A stretch of DNA of 64,000 nucleotides from Fervidibacter canadensis (GTDB lineage: Bacteria > Armatimonadota > Fervidibacteria > Fervidibacterales > Fervidibacteraceae): contig JBGOEJ010000001.1 in assembly GCA_041446545.1 (NCBI GenBank), forward strand, positions 310,001 to 374,000. Reading direction: 5' to 3'. The translations under genes were made by a program, and so were the position numbers. Below the pieces are notes generated by a model that had not been told where the DNA came from, did no database searches, and saw nothing but the letters and a program-made list of their open reading frames with translations. This document shows positions 59,096-64,000 of the stretch, in pieces; within the stretch, counting starts at the first letter, position 1, and the number at the start of each line of letters is the position of its first letter.

Positions 59096-60556
59096 TTAGG
59101 TTCGGGCTCGCATCAAATTTTTGCGACCCTTCAACCCTTCCGCTCGCTCAGCGATGGCGTTGCACAGCCCCGAAAAGATAAGGGCATGCAACGGAAGGAG
59201 GGCATACCAGTAGAACAAGCCGAGCATCCCTCTCGGCTCAAAGACCGCCGCCTGAACGAGCACACTTTCCTTGTCGCCTTTGGGAATGAGGCGGAACTGC
59301 AGCCACGCTTCCCCGGGCAACCGCATCTCCGCTTTTAAGCGCAATAGTTTCGTCGGCTCTATGGCTTCCACGCGCCAAAAATCTACGATGTCGCCGACTT
59401 TCAAAGGGCGTTCAGGGCGACCGCGCCGTATCCCGACGCCACCGATCAACGCATCCAGCATACCCCGAAGTTGCCATAAACTGTCGGCGTAAAGCCACCC
59501 CGTCTCGCCACCTAATCGGCTGATGACCGAGAAAACCGTTGCCGCATCGGCAGCGACAGAGCGCTTTCGGATTTCCACGATGCGCCCTTGTTCCCAACGC
59601 ATTCCCACTCGTTCCCAATCGCCGCCGACAGTTTGCCAAAAGCCATCAGCATTGCCTTCCAGCCCGTAACCCTTGATCGCCCGCAGCATCGCTCGCCGCC
59701 ACGACATCGGGCGAATTTCGGGAAAGAGCCGTAAGGCAGGTTCGTGGCGAAGGACGAGCAAATCGTTGCGCAACCCTTCAATGAGCGGACGGGCAACAGA
59801 AGCGGGCAAGGGCGTGACCAACCCGACCCAATAGGACGCCAGTTCGGGCGTGAAGACGGGAACGACGATCATGAACCGACGCAACCGTCGCAACTCAGCA
59901 TAGTAGCGCATCATCGCCAAGTAGTCGGCGACATCAGGGCTTCCAATTTCCACGATTTCATCTGTCGGGGGCAACTTCAAGGCTGCCGTCAAGTAAGCGA
60001 TGACATCGCTGATAGCGATGGGTTGCAGTTGGGTGCGCACCCAACGAGGACAAATCATCACGGGCAACCGCTCCGTCAGGTAGCGCACCATCTCAAAGGA
60101 GAGGCTGCCTGAGCCGATGACGAGGGCTGACCGAAATTCCAAAACTGGCACGCCACCAACCCGCAGCCTTCGCCCCGTTTCTTGGCGGCTGCGCAAGTGG
60201 CGCGACAAGTTTTCCCGTTCATCGCCCAACCCGCTGAGGTAGACGATTTGGCGGATGCGTTGTTGGCGGGCAATTTGCCCAAATTCCTCGGCGATTAAGG
60301 CATCCCGCCGTTCAAAATCTTTCGCCGACAGGCTGTGCACCAAGTAAAAGGCAGCGCTGACACCCTTCAAGGCAGCCCGCACCGCTTCGGCGTTTTCCAC
60401 ATCGCCCTCCACCATCTCCACCTGCGATGCCCACGCAAAGGGACGCAATTTGCCCTTGTTTCGCACCAGACAGCGCACTTTGTAACCTTGCGCCAACAAC
60501 GCAGGCACAAGATGGCTACCGACATAGCCCGTCGCACCTGTCACCAAAACGCGCAT
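59096..60556 (-). CDS. NAD(P)-binding SDR with C-terminal DUF2867
   Basis: A 486-residue protein. Residues 1-300 are an extended atypical SDR with the nucleotide site VLVTGATGYVGSHLVPALL and VYLSGLGDERENLS; the YxxxK catalytic pair is not clear. Residues about 330-486 match DUF2867 (GWLYADSLWQLRGMLDALIGG, shown in part, and MLGLFYWYALLPLHALIF), which is SRPBCC-like. Combined with the neighbouring SRPBCC gene, this is a recurring lipid or membrane-linked set. Function unknown. Confidence 0.85.
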   Translation of the reverse strand: MRVLVTGATGYVGSHLVPALLAQGYKVRCLVRNKGKLRPFAWASQVEMVEGDVENAEAVRAALKGVSAAFYLVHSLSAKDFERRDALIAEEFGQIARQQRIRQIVYLSGLGDERENLSRHLRSRQETGRRLRVGGVPVLEFRSALVIGSGSLSFEMVRYLTERLPVMICPRWVRTQLQPIAISDVIAYLTAALKLPPTDEIVEIGSPDVADYLAMMRYYAELRRLRRFMIVVPVFTPELASYWVGLVTPLPASVARPLIEGLRNDLLVLRHEPALRLFPEIRPMSWRRAMLRAIKGYGLEGNADGFWQTVGGDWERVGMRWEQGRIVEIRKRSVAADAATVFSVISRLGGETGWLYADSLWQLRGMLDALIGGVGIRRGRPERPLKVGDIVDFWRVEAIEPTKLLRLKAEMRLPGEAWLQFRLIPKGDKESVLVQAAVFEPRGMLGLFYWYALLPLHALIFSGLCNAIAERAEGLKGRKNLMRART

Positions 60557-60578
60557 CGTTCATCACCATCGTCGGGCA

Positions 60579-62102
60579 TCACTGCCCTACATGGATTTTT
60601 GCGACCGATGACACCGCCTCTTGGGAGCAATCAAGCCCCAAATCGTGCAAGATGGCAAACGCCACCCGCATTCCCGCTATGGCGACGGCAGCCGTTGATT
60701 GACCAGGAAAAACGCTGTCTCCGACGAGCCAAATGCCATCAGCGATGCGAGGGCGGACGGTGCGAAAGAGGGAAGTTTGCGGAAAACCACCGACCCAACC
60801 GAAGGGGCGACGGGTGTATCGCTGAAAAGTCAAGGGTGTGCCCGGCAAAGCAATTCGGAGAGCATCCCGCAAGGAAGGAAGCAAGCGTTCGGCAGCCTTC
60901 AACATCCGCTCAGTGTAATCGGCTTTGAGCCGCTCATAAGTTGCTTTGCCATCCTGCCATGCCTGCCACCATTGAGGCAAGCGGGTATGGGTGCTGAGGG
61001 TGAGGGTGCGAAAACCTTTTGGTGCTCGCGTTTCATCCCATTCGGGACTGACGGACAAAAAAACGCTGTTGCCTTCCGCCAACGGTTCAGCGCAAAGGAT
61101 TTGGTGATGCGTCGCAAAATCGGGCGGAAAAATTTTTTCGTCCACGCCGAGATAAAGCGTGAAAGCGCCCCAGCCATCATCAGGATAGGGCGGGATGCGA
61201 CGAAGCCACTGGGGTGCTGCTTCGCCTAAAAGTTGCGCCAAAGCAAACGGCGTCACATTCGCCACAACGATGTCAGCAGGCAAAAAATCGCCGTCTTTCG
61301 TTTCCACACCTATCGGTTTACCGTCGCATACGACGATGCTGCTGACAGCACAGTTACGAAAGACGCCACCACCGCAGCGGCGGACTACTTCCGCCAAAGT
61401 TTCCGCTAAAGTGCCCATGCCGCCTCTCAAGTGCACGACGCCCCGTCGGGGCAAATCCAACGCCGCTGCGCCATACAACGCATTGGCTCGTTCGGAAGTG
61501 CATTGGGCAGCGATGAGCAGTTGGGCATCCACGAATTGCCGAAGGCAAAGCGACCCTTTGGGCAAATAGACAGCGACCGTTCGGAATGCATCGGGAAGCA
61601 AGCGAAGGCTGGACGGATAAGTTGTCAAGGTGGCGAAAAGGGAGCGAAAGAGCGAGAGGGTTTCTTGGCGCGTTTGAGGCAGCCAAGGCGGTAACCGCAT
61701 CGCCAGCGACCAAAGGACTTCTGCAGCATGCTCTTGCCATCGCCAAAACGGTTCGGCAATTTCGCCGAACGCTTTCAACCGCTCCCGTCGCCATCGCTCC
61801 CTCTCACCCCAACGGACAATGCGAGAACCGTCGGGCAGATGCACAACCATCGCAGGTTCAACGGGATGCGCCTCCCAGCAAAGGTCAAGCCATTGTGCCA
61901 AGTGCGTCATCGGTCCGTCGGGAGCAAACCCACCCGCTACCGTCGCCCCGACATCAAATCGGAAGCCGTCCACTTCAAAGGTGCTGGCGCAACCGCCAAG
62001 GTGCTCGCTGGCTTCCAGCACCGTCACTGACAACCCCGCCCGCGCTAAAAGGGCGCCGACGGTCAACCCGCCGACACCTGCCCCAATCACGACGATTGGC
62101 AC
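60579..62102 (-). CDS. CrtI-type FAD-dependent carotenoid desaturase-like protein
   Basis: A 507-residue phytoene-desaturase-like flavoenzyme. The start is a GTG at 62102 (reading VPIVVIGAGVGGLTVGALLA), with GGAGGCG 8 bases upstream. The FAD fold GAGVGGLTVGALLARAGLSV is at residue about 7, followed by EASEHLGGCAS, and the C-terminal motif GDSVFPGQSTAAVAIAGMR matches CrtI/CrtD proteins (GEHP-type flavin site). Substrate could be a carotenoid or a related isoprenoid. It overlaps the SRPBCC gene by 16 bases on the same strand. Confidence 0.83.
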   Translation of the reverse strand: MPIVVIGAGVGGLTVGALLARAGLSVTVLEASEHLGGCASTFEVDGFRFDVGATVAGGFAPDGPMTHLAQWLDLCWEAHPVEPAMVVHLPDGSRIVRWGERERWRRERLKAFGEIAEPFWRWQEHAAEVLWSLAMRLPPWLPQTRQETLSLFRSLFATLTTYPSSLRLLPDAFRTVAVYLPKGSLCLRQFVDAQLLIAAQCTSERANALYGAAALDLPRRGVVHLRGGMGTLAETLAEVVRRCGGGVFRNCAVSSIVVCDGKPIGVETKDGDFLPADIVVANVTPFALAQLLGEAAPQWLRRIPPYPDDGWGAFTLYLGVDEKIFPPDFATHHQILCAEPLAEGNSVFLSVSPEWDETRAPKGFRTLTLSTHTRLPQWWQAWQDGKATYERLKADYTERMLKAAERLLPSLRDALRIALPGTPLTFQRYTRRPFGWVGGFPQTSLFRTVRPRIADGIWLVGDSVFPGQSTAAVAIAGMRVAFAILHDLGLDCSQEAVSSVAKIHVGQ

Positions 62103-62563
62103 GGTTTCTGCGCCTCCATCAACCGAGAAATCTGGCGTTGCATCACCCTGCGACGATAAGCAAACAACCTCGGCAACCCAAGCCACATCAAAAGCCCGAT
62201 AAGTAAACGAACGGGATGCCACGAGAAAGCGGCGTCAATGTGGTCAATGACCAGCGTCGTGCCGTCGCTTTGCGGGACGAACTGATGCCGATGAACCCAA
62301 TGACGAAATGGACCGCAAAGTTGCACATCGGTGAAACCCGTTTCGTCCATCTGAACGATGCGAGCGACCCAGCGGATAGGGATGACGCCAAGCCAAAGGC
62401 GAAACGCCACTTCATCGCCCGCTTGCAGCGGGCAAGGTGCCGAAAGCAGTTTCACCCGCACGGGAAAAGGAGTGAGGGCGACAAGGTTGGCAGGGTTGCG
62501 ATGGAACGCTGCCACGATAGGAACGGGCGCACAAACGGTGAAAGCATGTCGGAACTTCATCAT
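62087..62563 (-). CDS. SRPBCC-family (polyketide cyclase-like) protein
   Basis: A 158-residue START/SRPBCC-type ligand-binding protein with the family opening MMKFRHAFTVCAPVPIVAAF and LCGPFRHWVHRHQFVPQSDGT, VIDHIDAAFSWHP, then a basic amphipathic tail. Such proteins often sit beside, or are fused to, DUF2892 membrane segments and carry hydrophobic ligands. Its start overlaps the end of the DUF2892-like frame as ATGA, which only makes sense if that frame is read through its UGA. It overlaps the CrtI-like gene by 16 bases. Confidence 0.8.
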   Translation of the reverse strand: MMKFRHAFTVCAPVPIVAAFHRNPANLVALTPFPVRVKLLSAPCPLQAGDEVAFRLWLGVIPIRWVARIVQMDETGFTDVQLCGPFRHWVHRHQFVPQSDGTTLVIDHIDAAFSWHPVRLLIGLLMWLGLPRLFAYRRRVMQRQISRLMEAQKPCQSS

Positions 62564-62772
62564 CGCGCTCGCTTCATGGCTGCCTCCCGCAGCCAGCAAC
62601 CCAGTCAGAAACCAGAAAAGGCTTGCAGGATGCCGACGATGCCCAACGCTATCAGCGTCACTCGCACCGCTAAAGGCAAGCGCAAAATGCCCAAACCAGC
62701 GGCGAGCATCAGCGCGCCACCGATGCCCCGCAACCATCTTTGCGTGGGCGTGATGTTAGGCTTTAGTCGCAC
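62560..62772 (-). CDS. DUF2892-like membrane protein with in-frame UGA in a UxxC motif (selenoprotein candidate)
   Basis: Read from GTG 62772 (GGAGG 9 bases upstream) through the UGA at 62605-62607, this is a 70-residue two-helix membrane protein: NITPTQRWLRGIGGALMLAA, then VTLIALGIVGILQAFSGF-U-LGC-WLREAAMKRAR. It resembles the DUF2892/YgaP transmembrane domain, where a conserved cysteine follows the second helix (GHCPLY type); U56 sits there and forms UxxC with C59. The frame ends at 62560-62562, overlapping the SRPBCC start by four bases. DUF2892 and SRPBCC are often neighbours or fused. A SECIS-like hairpin follows the UGA. If UGA were the stop, it would be a 55-residue protein lacking that cysteine. 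Confidence 0.78.
62577..62595 (-). promoter_or_regulatory. SECIS-like stem-loop in the DUF2892-like gene
   Basis: Nine bases after the UGA, TGGCTGC-GGGAG-GCAGCCA forms a perfect 7-bp stem with a 5-base G-rich loop. The geometry is the same as the element at 53084-53102. Confidence 0.72.
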
Positions 62773-62795
62773 GGTTTGACGCCTCCTCGTTCAAT

Positions 62796-62831
62796 GGGCA
62801 GGAGCCGTCCCGCAAGGGACGACCCCTGCCC
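62796..62831. other. GC-rich hairpin between fasciclin and DUF2892-like genes
   Basis: GGGCAGG-AGCC-GTCCC-GCAA-GGGAC-GACC-CCTGCCC forms a stem interrupted by a symmetric internal loop. No T-run follows on either strand, so it is a structured spacer or weak terminator. Confidence 0.5.
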
Positions 62832-62848
62832 GCGACGGTGGATGGCGG

Positions 62849-63373
62849 TCACTTCTCCGGCGGCAGCATCACCTTGTCAATGACATGGATGACGCCGTTG
62901 CTCGCCATCACATCTGCCTTGATGACCTTCGCCCCATCCACGAAAATGTCCTTGCGCTTTAGGGTGATGGTGACCTTTTTGCCCTTGAGCAAGGTTTCCA
63001 CTTTCGTGCCGCTCTTGAGTTTGCGCACATCCGACGAGAGATACTTGCCCGAAACGACATGGTAAAGCAGGATGGAGCGCAGTTTCTCTTTGTTTTCGGG
63101 CTTGAGAAGTTCTTCCAGCGTCCTTTTGGGCAGTTTGGCGAAAGCGCTATCGGTCGGGGCAAAGACCGTGAACGGACCTTCGCCCTTCAAGGCGTCCACC
63201 AGTTCGGCAGCCTGCAGGGCTTTTACCAGCGTCTTGAACTGTCCTGCCTTCATGGCGACGGTGGGAATGTCGTCAGTGGGTTGATTGCCCTTCCCACCAT
63301 ATTGCGCCACTGTCCAACCGACCAAAGCAGCAGCAACAGCACCGACCATCAACAACCGACGCAACGCCGACAT
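62849..63373 (-). CDS. Fasciclin-domain protein, membrane-anchored or exported
   Basis: A 174-residue protein with a signal or anchor (LLMVGAVAAALVGWTVAQYGG) and one fasciclin (FAS1) domain: LVKALQAAELVDALKGEGP, FTVFAPTDSAFAKLPKRTLEELL and YHVVSGKYLSSDVRKLKSG. FAS1 domains mediate surface adhesion or protein contacts. It is similar to the next gene but longer because of the anchor. Confidence 0.88.
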   Translation of the reverse strand: MSALRRLLMVGAVAAALVGWTVAQYGGKGNQPTDDIPTVAMKAGQFKTLVKALQAAELVDALKGEGPFTVFAPTDSAFAKLPKRTLEELLKPENKEKLRSILLYHVVSGKYLSSDVRKLKSGTKVETLLKGKKVTITLKRKDIFVDGAKVIKADVMASNGVIHVIDKVMLPPEK

Positions 63374-63404
63374 ATGCCATCCCTCCTTGAGAGGATTTTT
63401 TCAA

Positions 63405-63472
63405 CGCGCCGCTATGGCGCGTTCTTTTGCCTCAGTAAGCGGCGCGGGGTTGGTGGGCAACCAACCCCGCGC
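63405..63472. other. Two hairpins between the fasciclin genes
   Basis: AACGCGCC-GCTAT-GGCGCGTT (63405-63425, followed by CTTTT on the plus strand) and GCGCGGGGTTGGT-GGGCA-ACCAACCCCGCGC (63442-63472). Neither is followed by a T-run on the minus strand, where the genes lie. They could stabilise or separate the transcripts. Confidence 0.5.
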
Positions 63473-63501
63473 TCGGGACAAGACGGCGCAGCGCTGGGCG
63501 T

Positions 63502-63927
63502 TCAAAGGTTAGGCGGCAAAATTACGGCGTCAATGACATGAATGACACCATTGTCGGCAGGAACATCAGCAGCGACGACCCTCGCCCCGCCCACATAAAT
63601 GTCGTTGCCCTTGAAAGTCACCGCGATGGATTCCCCGCTGAGCGTGGGAACTTTCGCCCCGTCAGGCAACTGCTTGACATCGGCGGACAAGTATTTGCCA
63701 GCGACGACATGGTAGGTCAGGATTTTGACCAACTTGTCCTTGTTTTCGGGCTTGAGCAGGTCATCAACCGTCCCTGGCGGGAGTTTGGCGAAGGCGTCAT
63801 CGGTCGGAGCGAAAACGGTGAAGGGACCAGATTGCTTGAGGGCATCTACCAAACCCGCCGCTTGCACAGCAGAGACCAGCGTCTTGAAGTTACCTGCTTG
63901 CATGGCGACTTCCACGATGTCAGCCAT
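63502..63927 (-). CDS. Fasciclin-domain protein
   Basis: A 141-residue FAS1 protein without a signal peptide: IVEVAMQAGNFKTLVSAVQ, FTVFAPTDDAFAKLPPGTV, LTYHVVAGKYLSADVKQLPDG and NGVIHVIDAVILPPN. Start ATG 63927 with AAGGAGGG upstream. It is a close relative of the anchored gene downstream, from which it is separated by two strong hairpins, so the pair arose by duplication. Confidence 0.88.
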   Translation of the reverse strand: MADIVEVAMQAGNFKTLVSAVQAAGLVDALKQSGPFTVFAPTDDAFAKLPPGTVDDLLKPENKDKLVKILTYHVVAGKYLSADVKQLPDGAKVPTLSGESIAVTFKGNDIYVGGARVVAADVPADNGVIHVIDAVILPPNL

Positions 63928-64000
63928 CACACAATCACCCTCCTTCGGGATTTCTGAGAGGGAACAAGCCTCATCGGGCGGACATCCGACCGAGCCAGAA

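Noticed and set aside
1..64000. CRISPR arrays, insertion sequences, integrases or phage genes
   Set aside because: No repeat-spacer array, transposase, integrase or phage structural gene was found. The repeats seen are the tandem module copies and the small palindromic elements.

Overview
The window reads as a continuous piece of chromosome from a free-living, probably thermophilic heterotrophic bacterium with moderately GC-rich DNA. Several traits point to the Armatimonadota/Fervidibacteria or nearby planctomycete-like lineages: a DUF1549/DUF1553 plus DUF1501 pair, FAD-dependent oxidoreductases with a discoidin-like tail, two sugar-phosphate isomerase/epimerases, a neutral-ceramidase-like enzyme, a tricorn-like protease, and many duplicated toxin-antitoxin modules. 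This placement is inference; there is no rRNA gene or other decisive marker here. Most genes start with strong AGGAGG-type ribosome binding sites, and GTG/TTG starts and 4-base ATGA/GTGA/TTGA overlaps are common.

Layout. 1-6469: a LarA-like protein cut by the window edge, two tandem DUF433/DUF5615 toxin-antitoxin modules, small membrane proteins, an exported FAD oxidoreductase and an eIF-2B-family isomerase. 6747-16874: ileS, a PhyH dioxygenase, rsmI, a secreted glycoside-hydrolase-like protein, a PHP phosphoesterase, two tandem HicAB modules and an isochorismatase-type hydrolase. 16928-31158: a BchC-like dehydrogenase, a Clp1/Grc3-type kinase, the DUF1549/DUF1501 pair, an unlisted 46-residue Flp pilin, a ceramidase-like enzyme, a TPR protein, a CobA-HemD fusion and a run of sugar or redox enzymes. 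31177-36817 is a minus-strand housekeeping run (mnmA, hrcA, type 4 uracil-DNA glycosylase, yebC, SurA-like, mazG). 36921-43894: FmdB-like, sufU, ubiX, tRNA-Arg, tRNA-His, prs, a LolA-like protein, initiator tRNA, hypD and hypE. 43908-54895: chrA, a peroxiredoxin-cytochrome c gene, an MFS transporter, a KDG-kinase-like gene, a tricorn-like protease, an isomerase, a TlpA-like gene, an M24 peptidase and aroQ. 54902-63927: a methyltransferase, two tandem VapBC-like modules (one decayed), an O-antigen-ligase-like protein, an SDR-DUF2867 protein, a CrtI-type desaturase, an SRPBCC protein, a DUF2892-like protein and two fasciclin proteins.

The most notable signal is three genes that are each interrupted by one in-frame UGA exactly where the family has a redox cysteine: a TlpA-like thioredoxin (UxxC, UGA at 53112-53114), a peroxiredoxin fused to cytochrome c (UGA at 45574-45576), and a DUF2892-like membrane protein (UxxC, UGA at 62605-62607). 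All three have a GC-rich stem-loop with a G-containing loop just downstream. Two share the same geometry: 9-base spacer, 7-bp stem, 5-base loop. I read them as selenoproteins with bacterial SECIS elements. UGA is an ordinary stop elsewhere in the window, so wholesale recoding is not the explanation. The second theme is local duplication: all three toxin-antitoxin families occur as tandem pairs whose copies are identical in long blocks and sharply different in short patches.
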